From assembly GCA_028819235.1 (NCBI GenBank), contig JAPPMC010000313.1:1-44461 (forward strand): a stretch of DNA of 44,461 nucleotides. The letters run 5' to 3'. The notes under the pieces were generated by a model. That model was not told the DNA's origin, searched no databases, and saw nothing but the letters and a program-made list of their open reading frames with translations. Origin of the DNA: Bryobacterales bacterium. GTDB taxonomy: Bacteria; Acidobacteriota; Terriglobia; Bryobacterales; UBA6623. The position numbers and the translations under genes were made by a program. Shown one piece after another: positions 17,044-25,423 of the stretch (position 1 is the first letter of the stretch; the number at the start of each line of letters is the position of its first letter).

Positions 17044-18543
17044 TCAGAGCGCAGGAGGGCGTCCAACCCCCTCCGGGACTTGGACGCGGCTGATTCTTGG
17101 CGGATCGCCCTCCACACGCAGTTCGGCCGGTTCCCGCTGGCACTCCGGGACCTGATCTCTCGTGTAGAAGCGGATGCCGTAGGAGTAGTGCCGGCGCACG
17201 TCGCCGATGCACGCGTCCTGCAACCGGCCCCGCTCAGCCCTGACGAACTCCCTCGCTCCGGCCTGCGCGCTGATGGCCGGATAGGCCTGATGCTTCAGCA
17301 CGCCCAGAGCCAATGCGACGGTCGCGGCCGTGGCCGGCGCGGCTATGCTCGCGGGCAGCCGCGCGCAGGACCACGCCCCGAGTGCAGCGAAGAGCGCTCC
17401 GAGAGCGGCCGAGCCCGCCAGCGTGCCGCTGTCGAGCCGACCCCAAGCCCTCCCGACCCCGTCGGCGAGCGCGTCGGGTAGCAGGGCGCCGGCAAGTGGC
17501 AGCAGCAAGAGCACGCCTGCCGACGCGGCCAGGAGCGGTCGCGACGGCCGCTCCTTCCAGCGCAGCGCCAACAGGACCGCCAGCGGCGGCAGTACAGGCA
17601 GCACGTAGGCTGGCAGCTTGTTCACCGAGAGGGAGAAGAACACCAGCGGGCCGAGCGCCCAGCACGCCAGGAAGCGCCGTCTCGGGCCCCCCGCGATCGT
17701 GTGCCAGCGCAGCGAACCCAGCAGCGGCGTCCACGGCAGCATGAATAGTGCCAGCACAGGAGCGTAGAACCACCACGGCTGCACGTGCTGCAGGGATGAG
17801 CTGACAAAGCGCTCGAAGTGGTGGCGCACGAGGAATTCCCTCACGAATCCGTCCCCGTTCGCCAGGTAGCAGGCGGCGTACCACGGAAGACATGTGGCGC
17901 AGAACGCCCCCAAGGGAAGGGGCCCAGCCAGCTCTCGGAGCCTGCGCGGCTGGCCGACAAGCGTGGGGAGGACAGCGAGGGCCGCGACCATTGGGCCCAC
18001 GAGCCCCTTGCTGAGCGCCGCCATGCCCAGCAGGCCGCCGAAGGCGGCACGCTCGGCAGCCGAGGTTGCGCCGTCGGCCTTCGGCCAGTCAAGGAGGCAA
18101 AGCAGCGCGGCCGAGACGAACACTGTCAAGGGAGCGTCTACGATGCCCGCATCGGCGCAGGCGACCCAGCCGGCTGCCGTCGCGAGGAGGCACGCCGCCA
18201 CGATGGCCGTCTCACGGCCAAAGCTGCGGCGGACCCTCCAGTGGAAGAAGGCAAGGAATGCCAAGCACAGGAGGGCGACCGGAAGCCGCGTTAGACTGTC
18301 CGCGCCCGCAAGATGGCCCAGGCCTCCGAGCCAGAACAGCATCGGGGGCTTCTCGAACCAGGGCTCGCCCCACAGGCGTGGAGTGACCCAGTCTCCGGAC
18401 TCCGCCATCTCTCTTGCGATGGACGCATAGCGTGGTTCGTCAGGGCCGACGAAGCCCCGGCGTTCGAGCGGAACTAGGTGCAGGAGCAGAATGGCCGCGA
18501 CTACGAGGGCCGCGACTCTGGTCGGCGACGGGTATGCCGTCAC
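17044..18543 (-). CDS. ArnT-like membrane glycosyltransferase (GT39/GT83 superfamily)
   Basis: A 499-residue integral membrane protein with about a dozen hydrophobic segments. The first periplasmic loop carries GPDEPRYASIAREM, the D-E-x-R-Y signature of polyprenyl-phosphate-sugar-dependent transferases. The following GEPWFEKPPMLFWL segment is also typical of the ArnT/dolichyl-phosphate-mannose type. Such enzymes move a sugar from a lipid carrier onto lipid A, protein or another envelope acceptor outside the cytoplasmic membrane. The acceptor here is unknown. The start overlaps the stop of the upstream DUF1080 gene by 4 bp, so the two form an operon. The C-terminal ~100 residues are soluble and probably periplasmic. 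Confidence 0.82.
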   Translation of the reverse strand: MTAYPSPTRVAALVVAAILLLHLVPLERRGFVGPDEPRYASIAREMAESGDWVTPRLWGEPWFEKPPMLFWLGGLGHLAGADSLTRLPVALLCLAFLAFFHWRVRRSFGRETAIVAACLLATAAGWVACADAGIVDAPLTVFVSAALLCLLDWPKADGATSAAERAAFGGLLGMAALSKGLVGPMVAALAVLPTLVGQPRRLRELAGPLPLGAFCATCLPWYAACYLANGDGFVREFLVRHHFERFVSSSLQHVQPWWFYAPVLALFMLPWTPLLGSLRWHTIAGGPRRRFLACWALGPLVFFSLSVNKLPAYVLPVLPPLAVLLALRWKERPSRPLLAASAGVLLLLPLAGALLPDALADGVGRAWGRLDSGTLAGSAALGALFAALGAWSCARLPASIAAPATAATVALALGVLKHQAYPAISAQAGAREFVRAERGRLQDACIGDVRRHYSYGIRFYTRDQVPECQREPAELRVEGDPPRISRVQVPEGVGRPPAL

Positions 18544-19511
18544 TTTTCCAGCGGCGTAACGACGATTCGGCGGAATTCGACGGCGCCGTGGTCACCTTGC
18601 AGCGAGATCGGGCCGGGCTGGCCCTCACGCCAGTCCGTTGCCATCGCAGTGAAGCCACTAATGACTTGGCGTTCAATTGTCGGGACGCCGTTCAGCGTGA
18701 CCGAGAGTTCCCGGCCCACAAGGCGGGCGTCCAGCGTCTGCCACTCGCCAGCGGGTCGGCTGGCGTTCGCTGAAGGGGCGATGCGGCCATAGAGGGCGCC
18801 GTTCCCGTGGTCGCTGGCGGGCTGTCCGTGGTCGTCCAAGATCTGGATCTCGTAACGCCCTCGCAGTCCGATGCCGCCATTCATGCCGGCATGCACCCGG
18901 TAGTCCGCCTCAAGTCGGAAGTTCCAGAATTTCCTGTCGGAAACTAGCACGTCAGCGCCGTCGTGGTTCTTCAGGGCGCCGTCTTCGACATACCAACCGT
19001 CTTCCCGGCCGGGACGGAGTGTATGCCATCCCTCCGTGTTCTTCCCGCCGAACAGAACGACGGGGCGTCCCGGCTTCCACGAGCCGTCGTCGCGATCCCG
19101 GATGACTGGTGCGCGGCGTCCGATCCAGAGAAGAGAGTTTCGCTGTCGGTGCGCTACCCCATGCAACACGCCGTCGCGGAGGGCGACGGTAACGGGCGTG
19201 CGCACGATCCGTTGCGGGTCCCGACGGAAGCGCCGCTCAAGGTGAAACTGCAGCTGGCCTTGCTCAATGCGCGCATCGTGGATTGGATCGAGCTGCCCGC
19301 CGGGGCCGCCGCCAACCATGAAGCCCGAAATCGGACCCCGCCCGACCCCGTTCACCTCCAGCCAGAGCACACGGCCGGCATTCTCGCCAAGGGGCTCGAT
19401 CATCCACCGCCCGTTCAGGGCCTCGTCGCTGGCGGCCAGAGCGACCGCGGTGGACAGCGACAGCAGCGTGACGGCGAAGATGCGGGGCGCGCCGGGCATA
19501 GCGCCCATCAT
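18540..19511 (-). CDS. Secreted DUF1080 (3-keto-disaccharide hydrolase-type) protein
   Basis: About 323 residues from the ATG at 19511 (or 19508), chosen because GGGAA lies at proper distance and a clear signal peptide follows. The longer frame to 19706 is arginine-rich and looks non-coding. The C-terminal two-thirds is a DUF1080 / concanavalin-like beta-sandwich: VVLFGGKNTEGWH, the WYVEDGALKN strand, FRLEADYRVHAGMNGGIGLRG and a YEIQILDD segment. The family includes 3-keto-glycoside hydrolases and carbohydrate-binding exported proteins, and is abundant in Planctomycetes, Acidobacteria and Bacteroidetes. The N-terminal ~120 residues form an extra beta-rich region. It is the first gene of a pair with the ArnT-like transferase. 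Confidence 0.8.
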   Translation of the reverse strand: MMGAMPGAPRIFAVTLLSLSTAVALAASDEALNGRWMIEPLGENAGRVLWLEVNGVGRGPISGFMVGGGPGGQLDPIHDARIEQGQLQFHLERRFRRDPQRIVRTPVTVALRDGVLHGVAHRQRNSLLWIGRRAPVIRDRDDGSWKPGRPVVLFGGKNTEGWHTLRPGREDGWYVEDGALKNHDGADVLVSDRKFWNFRLEADYRVHAGMNGGIGLRGRYEIQILDDHGQPASDHGNGALYGRIAPSANASRPAGEWQTLDARLVGRELSVTLNGVPTIERQVISGFTAMATDWREGQPGPISLQGDHGAVEFRRIVVTPLEK

Positions 19512-19674
19512 ATATTTCCCGGTCGGACAGGTGCCGTTCTGCCGTAGGTGCGAGCCAGATCGCACGCCAACGGAACTGCCATCGCCGCGCTGCCAGCACT
19601 GGCTCCAGCGCCTAGGCTTCCTGATGGATCGAGGAGGGTTCCGCCTGTAGATGCAACTTTGCGATGAAGGTCTC

Positions 19675-19982
19675 CTACGCCAATTCCTGCCGGTGTTGTC
19701 GAACACCAGCTAAGAGATCTTTCCTCAAGGTCCGCGCCCGCCCATACCCTGGCTCGGCCTGCAGCGCGGCGTTCAGATGCTCAATCGCGGCATCGCGGTT
19801 TCCGTCTCGGGCCAGGATCACAGCCAGGTTTTGGCGGGCCATCGCGTACGCTGGGTCGCTTCGCACGGCGGTGCGCCACTGCCTCCCGGCACCTGCCGTT
19901 TCCCCAGGGCTGGCCAGCACTGCGCCAAGGCTGAAGCGAGCGTCGGCAAGGTCCGGCTGCGGGCTTACGGCTTCCCACAGCC
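19675..19982 (-). pseudogene. Truncated copy of the 3' end of the cytochrome-TPR gene
   Basis: The minus strand encodes tetratricopeptide sequence: DLADARFSLGAVLASPGE, then SDPAYAMARQNLAVILARDG and AAIEHLNAALQAEPGYGRAR. It is nearly the same as the last ~85 residues of the 739-residue protein at 22799-25018. The DNA at 19726-19981 aligns with 22853-23109 at well over four-fifths identity by eye, without frame breaks. Similarity ends at ~19982, no start codon or ribosome site lies upstream, and an in-frame TGA occurs just before. The short tail after the TPR differs from that of the parent. It is a remnant, read as the displaced gene end beyond the AAA/TOPRIM islet. Confidence 0.8.
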
Positions 19983-20067
19983 GCGCACTTGGCCGATCCG
20001 ACTGACTTCAGGCCATGAAGAGTATCTAGCCTGCTGGGCTGTGTCGCAGTGGCTGGGTGCGATGTCA

Positions 20068-20706
20068 TCAATTCTCCCCCGAGCCGAACCAGCCTTCAAG
20101 CGTGGCACAGAGCTTCCGGAACGCGGGATCGTTGCAGCCGTGCAGGGACACGCGATCGGCGATTTCGCCGAAGATTCTGGCGGACCGCCGTATCCGGGTG
20201 GTACGCGGAGCAGTTAAGAGCGCAAAGTCCACGGCCTCCTTGGGATCGGGCGGTTTCGGTTCACCGCTAGGCCAGAGACCCGCCTCCATTAGACGGGCCC
20301 GGAGTCGCGTGTAGTCGCCGCCCCATCCCAGTCCACGCGAGACGTGCGCCGAACCAGACCACACCCACGCTTCAAACTCCGGGTTGACAACTACGGCCCG
20401 CGCTCTAGTTTCCCAACCGTTTTCCGACAGCGCCTGCTCCACTCTGACTTCAATCTCATCGCGCGGATCGCTACTGCCGCAACCATGTCGATCGAAGACG
20501 ACGAGGGCATGCTTCCACTTGCGGAGATACTGCCTCAGATAGTTGGCGGCCTGCGCACGACATCCGTTGTCCCTGTGCGGATGCCGAAGGATCTCGTATT
20601 GAAATCGCTGGATTCCGAGAGCGTCTGGTCGGCTAAACACCTTTGACAACGCTACCTCAATGTCCTTGTCTGCAACGAGAGCAACGAGCCCGTTTTCCGG
20701 CACCAT
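20068..20706 (-). CDS. TOPRIM/RloB/DUF4276-like partner of an AAA ATPase (putative nuclease)
   Basis: A 212-residue protein directly downstream (5 bp) of the AAA ATPase gene. The pattern resembles TOPRIM-fold nucleases of the OLD/RloB/DUF4276 kind. There is an acidic strand end LVADKDIE (10-17), a central VVFDRHGCGS segment (69-78) in the place of the D-x-D motif, and NPEFEAWVW (108-116), the family-typical N-P-x-x-E-x-W motif. A short W-F ending follows. In two-gene systems of this type the ATPase senses an invader and the TOPRIM protein cuts nucleic acid or tRNA. From memory it also resembles the protein called MAD4 in methylation-associated defence systems, but I cannot verify this. The missing second Asp of D-x-D makes catalysis uncertain. 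Confidence 0.6.
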   Translation of the reverse strand: MVPENGLVALVADKDIEVALSKVFSRPDALGIQRFQYEILRHPHRDNGCRAQAANYLRQYLRKWKHALVVFDRHGCGSSDPRDEIEVRVEQALSENGWETRARAVVVNPEFEAWVWSGSAHVSRGLGWGGDYTRLRARLMEAGLWPSGEPKPPDPKEAVDFALLTAPRTTRIRRSARIFGEIADRVSLHGCNDPAFRKLCATLEGWFGSGEN

Positions 20707-20711
20707 CAGGG

Positions 20712-21977
20712 TTATCCGGCGACGCCCTTCGCGAATAGGATGTCCATGTCAATCTCCCCCTGCCAGTCCTTTAGCGCGGGGTGGTCTTTGCCACGAACAA
20801 TATCGGCGGCCCCTTCCGCGTCCTTGTCGAAACACAGGACTTCTCTTGGGTCGATCAACGCTAGCAACGTCGGGGCGTGAGTAGTCACCAGAACCTGGGC
20901 GTCATACGCGGACCAGAGAGAATCCCGGATTCCTTGGATCGCCAAGGGGTGAACGCCGTTCTCCGGCTCCTCGAGGAGATAGGTGTCTTGATTGTCAGGC
21001 AAGTAGGCGATTAGCGTGAGCGCTAGCAGACGCATCGTCCCGTCAGAGGCTGTCCAAGATGGCACGTCTACGCCCGTCCGATAGCGCAGCACGATATTCG
21101 CGTGCCGGTTATCGGGTCGGATCTCTACGTAGAGATCGGCAAGATCTGGGAGAACGGTCTGCACGTGACCGAGCCACTCGTGGAAGCTCTCTGGGTGCTG
21201 GTCGCGGAGGTCTTTGACGACCCATGGCAGATTTGATCCATCGTCGGCAAGTCCAACGGTACCGTAACTCGGCGGACTGGCCCGCCGCATGGCACTGCTG
21301 TTTAGAATTACCTGCCTGATTCCAGTCTCCAGCTTGCGCTTAACGAGCGTCGCCATCGGAAACTTGCCCGGAGACTCTGGAAGGTTCCCCAGAGTGGAGC
21401 GGTAGGGCCCGAAGGCAATGGTCGTCACCCAACCCCGGCCTGCCTTGGGGGTGGTCTCGATGTGATAGCTGTCGGTTCCCTTCCAAGACTTGCTCACTAT
21501 GGTTCTCATCCCCCGCTTCCGGCCACCGACCAGTATCGTGGACGGAGGTTGGGGAGGATCCGGGAACAACAACTTCCCCTGCGACACCCTAGGCTTGGCC
21601 AGCGGCATCAGGAGACCTCGCTCCGACGTTATCCGCGCGCCTCGCTTGTCTACTCCAATCGCAACTTCGTATCGGAACACCTCGTAATCCCTCTGTGGCG
21701 GGAGCCTAGCGCGGACTTCTTCCGGCACGTTCAGCTCAACGGCCAACTCGAAGCCACTGTCTGGGCACCGCCCCCACACTAGGTCCCGGAAGTCGGAAGT
21801 GCGTTCCCCGACTGCCTTCTCAACGCCGTCACGAACCAGGTCGCTCAGAAAGGTGATGCTATCGAATAGCGTGCTCTTGCCGCTCGCATTGGGGCCGATC
21901 AGCATTTGGAATCTGCCGAGCGAAATGTCCACGTACCGGAGACACCGGTAGCGAAGTACCTGGATTCGACGGATCAT
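20712..21977 (-). CDS. AAA family ATPase (AAA_21/OLD/RecF-like), putative defence sensor
   Basis: A 421-residue ABC-type ATPase of the SMC/RecF/OLD superfamily. MIRRIQVLRYRCLRYVDISL is the standard N-terminal strand pair. Walker A is GPNASGKST (28-36), the signature is SDGTMRLLAL (311-320), Walker B YLLEEPENGVHP (333-344) and the H-loop VTTHAPTLL (364-372). There is no C-terminal TOPRIM domain; that role is probably taken by the separate 212-residue protein encoded 5 bp downstream. ATPase-plus-TOPRIM pairs include OLD class 2, PARIS and related phage-defence modules. The pair stands alone between two copies of the cytochrome-TPR gene end. Confidence is high for the ATPase fold and moderate for a defence role. 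Confidence 0.82.
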   Translation of the reverse strand: MIRRIQVLRYRCLRYVDISLGRFQMLIGPNASGKSTLFDSITFLSDLVRDGVEKAVGERTSDFRDLVWGRCPDSGFELAVELNVPEEVRARLPPQRDYEVFRYEVAIGVDKRGARITSERGLLMPLAKPRVSQGKLLFPDPPQPPSTILVGGRKRGMRTIVSKSWKGTDSYHIETTPKAGRGWVTTIAFGPYRSTLGNLPESPGKFPMATLVKRKLETGIRQVILNSSAMRRASPPSYGTVGLADDGSNLPWVVKDLRDQHPESFHEWLGHVQTVLPDLADLYVEIRPDNRHANIVLRYRTGVDVPSWTASDGTMRLLALTLIAYLPDNQDTYLLEEPENGVHPLAIQGIRDSLWSAYDAQVLVTTHAPTLLALIDPREVLCFDKDAEGAADIVRGKDHPALKDWQGEIDMDILFAKGVAG

Positions 21978-22750
21978 TAGAACCCTCCCTGTCGCGCGGC
22001 GCAGTGCCTACAGTGCTCTGGACCGTGCATTCTGCGGGATCGGCAGCAGCGCCAAAGGGCTGGCGGCATGATGGCGAAGCGGGCGGCGTATGTCAAGATC
22101 CCGGTGCGGCATGGCGCCGTCGGCAAGATTCTTGGCTGACCGCACGTAGCCCCGAGAGCTTCCTTTGCAAGGGCACCGCGCGCGCCGTACTCCACGAACT
22201 TCGCGTGCCAATGGCGCCGCTCCACACCTCCCTGGACGACGTTCGCGCTTGCAGGCACGGATGCCTGTGGCCCCTCGTTCACTAACTGCGACGAAGTCAT
22301 GGCTCCGGGGGTCCGTCGCTCGTCGGCCAGTGGCAGCACTCGCCTAGCCGAGCGCACGGGTGCCGTCAAGGCACGTCTAGCCCACCCTGCCACGTTGGCT
22401 GCATGAGCAATAGGCAGGACAAGTCGGGGGAGCTGGGTCGCCCAATTCGGAAAGACTTGCATCGAGCGCCTTCTCGCCGTTCCACTGCAGATCCGGTTCT
22501 CGACGATCAAGCCGACTGGCGACCTGCAATTCGATGTTCGCGGAGACCGAAGAACACTGTCAAATTGAATCGCGCGCTAGCTGGCTAGGCGCAAAGCTCC
22601 AAGGGCGAAATCTCCAGGGCACAGGCAGGCCACCATAGCTAAGACGTTTCGCCGATTCGGCTAGCCTACAGCCGGGCGATGTGCTCGCCATCGGAACCGG
22701 TGCCCATCGGGCCGTTGAGGGCAGCGTGCCTCCGGAACGCGATTAGCATG
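21978..22750. other. Stretch without a recognisable gene between the AAA gene and the cytochrome-TPR gene
   Basis: Short frames on both strands show no family motifs. A minus-strand frame of 177 codons (21977-22510) has the Arg/Ala/Pro-rich look of a shadow frame and lacks a ribosome site. No promoter for the AAA gene could be fixed. Confidence 0.4.
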
Positions 22751-22774
22751 TCGGGCCGCTCTTCGGCGGCCCGA
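22751..22774 (-). terminator. Hairpin downstream of the cytochrome-TPR gene, possible terminator
   Basis: TCGGGCCGC and GCGGCCCGA are exact complements around a 6-nt loop, 25 bp beyond the stop of the gene at 22799-25018. The stem is strong and GC-rich, but no T-run follows, so termination would need Rho or may not occur. Confidence 0.4.
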
Positions 22775-22798
22775 GCAAGCGGCTTGTTGGTGTGAACC

Positions 22799-25018
22799 TC
22801 ACGGTCGTAAGCTCGGGACAAGGGTCTGTCCGGCAGCGGCAGCCATCTGTTCCCTCAAGTCCCGGGCCCGCGCAAATCCTGGCTCGGCCTGCAGCGCGGC
22901 GTCCAGATGCTCAATCGCGGCATCGTGGTTTCCGTCCCGGGCCAGGAGCACAGCTAGGTTGTAGCGGGCCATCGCGTACCCCGGGTCGCTTTGCACGGCC
23001 TCGCGCCACTGCCTCACGGCACCTGCTGCTTCCCCGCGGCCGGCCAGCACTGCGCCAAGGTTGAAGCGGGCTTCGGCAAGGTCCGGCTGCAGGCGGACGG
23101 CCTCCCGCAGGGCAGCCTCGGCCTCGTCAACACGGCCCAGTTCGGCGAGGGCGCCCCCCAGGTTGTTGTGCAGTTCCGGCAGATCCGGGTCCAGAGAGAT
23201 CGCCGATCGGCTGGCCTCCGCCGCTTCTTGGTACAGTCCCTGGCGGGCGAGGTCCATGCCCACCTCCTTCGGGATCCGTGCGTCCAGCGGATCCAGCGCG
23301 GCGGCCTGCTGCAGCGCCAGTTCTGCTTCGGCGTATTCGCCCGACCTCGAGAGAGCCGATCCGAGCCGAATCCACGCGAGGGTGAAGCCGGGATCCGCCG
23401 ATACGGCCCGCTCAAACCAGCGCGCGGCCTCCCGCAGCCGGTCTTTCTCTTCAAGGGCCACCCCGAGTTCGAAGTAGAACCCCGCCTCCGGGGGACGGTG
23501 GCGGACGATGGCCGATTCCAGCCTTGCGATCCCGGCGTCGAGATTGGATCCCTGCGCGGTTTGGGCGAGCGCGAGGTACAGGTCGTCCCGCCCGTCCGGA
23601 AGGGCCGCGGGGTAGTGCAAGGCGACCTCCCCGGAGTAGCCCGTCTCTGCCAGGCTGCTGCGTTCGCGCTTCGGGGCCAGCAGTCCGGGCGGCGGCTTGG
23701 ACTGGATTCGGTGGTCTGTCATCACCGCGTGCACGACGTCGTCCGTGCGGCGCTTTGGCATGTGGCAATCCGTGCAGTCCGACCGCCAAGCGTGCGCCCC
23801 GCCCGAGCCCAGACTCGCCAAACCGCCCTCGTGGCACTTGAGGCATTCCCGGTCGTAGCGCCGCGCCGCCTCCGGAGTGCCCGACGGCTTGTGCGGGTCG
23901 TGGCAGGTGGTGCACGTGATGGCGTCGGCTGCCTGGGTGAAGCAGCGCGACTGCGTCAATCGATAGGCAGAGTGGTTGATCTCGAACTTGTCCTCCCAGC
24001 CGGATCCGGGTGCGTGGTCGAAGTAGATCGCGTAGTCCTGCAGCGGTTCGCCGGCCCGGTAGGAGAAGTATCCGCGGCCGTAGCGATGCACGATGTTCGG
24101 CAGGGGTCGGCTGGTCGTCTCCAGATGGCACTGGAAGCAGACCTCCCGCTGTCGCTGGACCTCAAGGCGCGCGGGGTTCGTGATCGACGATGCAACGGCA
24201 TCGGTGTCGGTCTCGGCGCGGGTCGCGGCCTCGACGTGCGCCGACCCAGGACCGTGGCAGCGCTGGCAGTCGATGCCGTCCGGAATATTGCCGGGGAAGA
24301 CGGGCCTCCGGCCCGGCCGGTCGCTTCCGCTGGGCACATCGGGATATCCGTTGTGACAGAACATGCAGTCGTAGGAGATCACCCTTTGGAAGCCGTCATG
24401 GTTCGGCCGGTCGTACCCCGGGCTCATGCGCCAGATTCCGCCGTCCTGCGAGTACCATCCCAGTGGAAGCTGCACCAGCTTTCCGGAAGGGGCCATGTGG
24501 ATGAAGGTCCGCGCATGGTTTCCCGAGCCCATCACGAAGTGAATCTCCTTCTCGAGCACGTTCTCCTGGCGTCCGGCTGGATCTCTCTGGAAGCGTCGCT
24601 GGACTAGCTTTCCGCCACGGTCTTCGACAACGTAGTGGCGGTCGGAGGCCGGATGGTAGAAGCTCCCCCCGGTTCGCAGACCCGCTGCCGCCGAGTCCGG
24701 GCCAAGCCGCCGGAAGGAGCGTCCCATGCCCGTTGTGCGGTAGGTCTCCCAGATGTCAGAGTGACAGCCCGTGCAGGCCGCCGGGTCGACATAGCTGGCC
24801 GCTTGACTCGACCACGGTGGCCTCTCTATGGGAGCCGTCGACCTTCCGGTTGCCCACACCCAAACCAGCACTGCGGCCGCCGCGGCAGCGGCGACCAGTC
24901 CCAGTCTCCGTGCGGGGGCAGTCTCCGCGGCACTCGCATCCCTGCGGGCGCTTACACCTTTCCGGCGAGGGCGCAGCTTGGCCGGTCGCTTGCCCGCACG
25001 TCCCCTACGACGGGCCAT
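22799..25018 (-). CDS. Heptaheme c-type cytochrome with C-terminal TPR domain
   Basis: A 739-residue protein. A basic N-terminus precedes one membrane segment (about 40-57), then an extracytoplasmic domain with seven CXXCH haem motifs: CTGCH (82-86), CMFCH (218-222), CQRCH (251-255), CFQCH (294-298), CTTCH (369-373), CLKCH (392-396) and CTDCH (415-419). From ~487 to ~725 run tandem tetratricopeptide repeats, which usually bind partner proteins. Such cytochrome-TPR fusions are common in Acidobacteria and Planctomycetes and are thought to carry electrons in the periplasm, but their redox partners are unknown. The N-terminal half resembles the cytochrome c554 / nitrite-reductase-like fold. The gene stands alone, divergent from the PSD1 operon. 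Its 3' ~255 bp are duplicated at 19726-19981. Confidence 0.88.
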   Translation of the reverse strand: MARRRGRAGKRPAKLRPRRKGVSARRDASAAETAPARRLGLVAAAAAAAVLVWVWATGRSTAPIERPPWSSQAASYVDPAACTGCHSDIWETYRTTGMGRSFRRLGPDSAAAGLRTGGSFYHPASDRHYVVEDRGGKLVQRRFQRDPAGRQENVLEKEIHFVMGSGNHARTFIHMAPSGKLVQLPLGWYSQDGGIWRMSPGYDRPNHDGFQRVISYDCMFCHNGYPDVPSGSDRPGRRPVFPGNIPDGIDCQRCHGPGSAHVEAATRAETDTDAVASSITNPARLEVQRQREVCFQCHLETTSRPLPNIVHRYGRGYFSYRAGEPLQDYAIYFDHAPGSGWEDKFEINHSAYRLTQSRCFTQAADAITCTTCHDPHKPSGTPEAARRYDRECLKCHEGGLASLGSGGAHAWRSDCTDCHMPKRRTDDVVHAVMTDHRIQSKPPPGLLAPKRERSSLAETGYSGEVALHYPAALPDGRDDLYLALAQTAQGSNLDAGIARLESAIVRHRPPEAGFYFELGVALEEKDRLREAARWFERAVSADPGFTLAWIRLGSALSRSGEYAEAELALQQAAALDPLDARIPKEVGMDLARQGLYQEAAEASRSAISLDPDLPELHNNLGGALAELGRVDEAEAALREAVRLQPDLAEARFNLGAVLAGRGEAAGAVRQWREAVQSDPGYAMARYNLAVLLARDGNHDAAIEHLDAALQAEPGFARARDLREQMAAAAGQTLVPSLRP
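22853..23109 (-). repeat. Direct-repeat copy at the 3' end of the cytochrome-TPR gene (partner of 19726-19981)
   Basis: This is the intact-gene copy of the ~255-bp repeat, colinear and in the same orientation as 19726-19981. The two copies bracket the AAA/TOPRIM gene pair. Confidence 0.8.
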
Positions 25019-25348
25019 CAGAGATACCCCCCGTTTGCCTGCTCCGCTGCGGCTGGGCCACGGCCCGAAGCTTCGGCGGTGTGTTCGCGCTTGGCTGGCA
25101 AAGGATGCGACGTCGCGCGAAGCTCACCGTTCGCAAGTTCGAAAACCCGCTGCAGTGCCCAATTCTGCACATTTGGCGATCGATGCGACGACCCATGTTT
25201 TAGGCTGCCTTTAGGATAGGCCGCCGGCAGCGTCCATAGTGAACCCGCCCACAACAAGGAGGGGCACAGCGCAAGGCGGCTCAGGAATTCGACCCGGCCG
25301 GGAGACTTCGGACGGGTGGCCCTACCGGTGCCGTTCCCGCAGGGGGCC
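25019..25348. other. Divergent intergenic region
   Basis: This gap lies between the cytochrome-TPR gene and the PSD1 gene. Apart from the promoter candidate at its right edge, no gene or structured element was seen. Confidence 0.4.
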
Positions 25349-25378
25349 TTGACAACATATATCGCCACAGCGGATATT
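25349..25378 (+). promoter_or_regulatory. Candidate sigma70 promoter of the PSD1-DUF1501 operon
   Basis: A perfect -35 hexamer TTGACA (25349-25354) is followed after 18 bp by GATATT (25373-25378), a 4/6 -10 match. It sits in a locally AT-richer patch of an otherwise GC-rich region. Transcription would begin near 25385, ~40 nt before the ATG at 25424, which has a GGGGAA ribosome site. Confidence 0.5.
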
Positions 25379-25423
25379 GGGGGTGCTCCGGGCTGAGTCT
25401 GGCGCGGCCGGGGAACACTGCCA

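Noticed and set aside
19512..19706. N-terminal extension of the DUF1080 protein
   Set aside because: The extension is Arg-rich and would bury the signal peptide; the ATG at 19511 has a ribosome site and a proper signal sequence.
21977..22510. 177-codon minus-strand open frame upstream of the AAA ATPase gene
   Set aside because: Arg/Ala/Pro-rich low-quality frame without motif or ribosome site; probably chance.
22991..24607. 538-codon plus-strand open frame opposite the cytochrome-TPR gene
   Set aside because: The minus strand holds seven CXXCH motifs and TPRs in one frame; the antisense frame is not protein-like.
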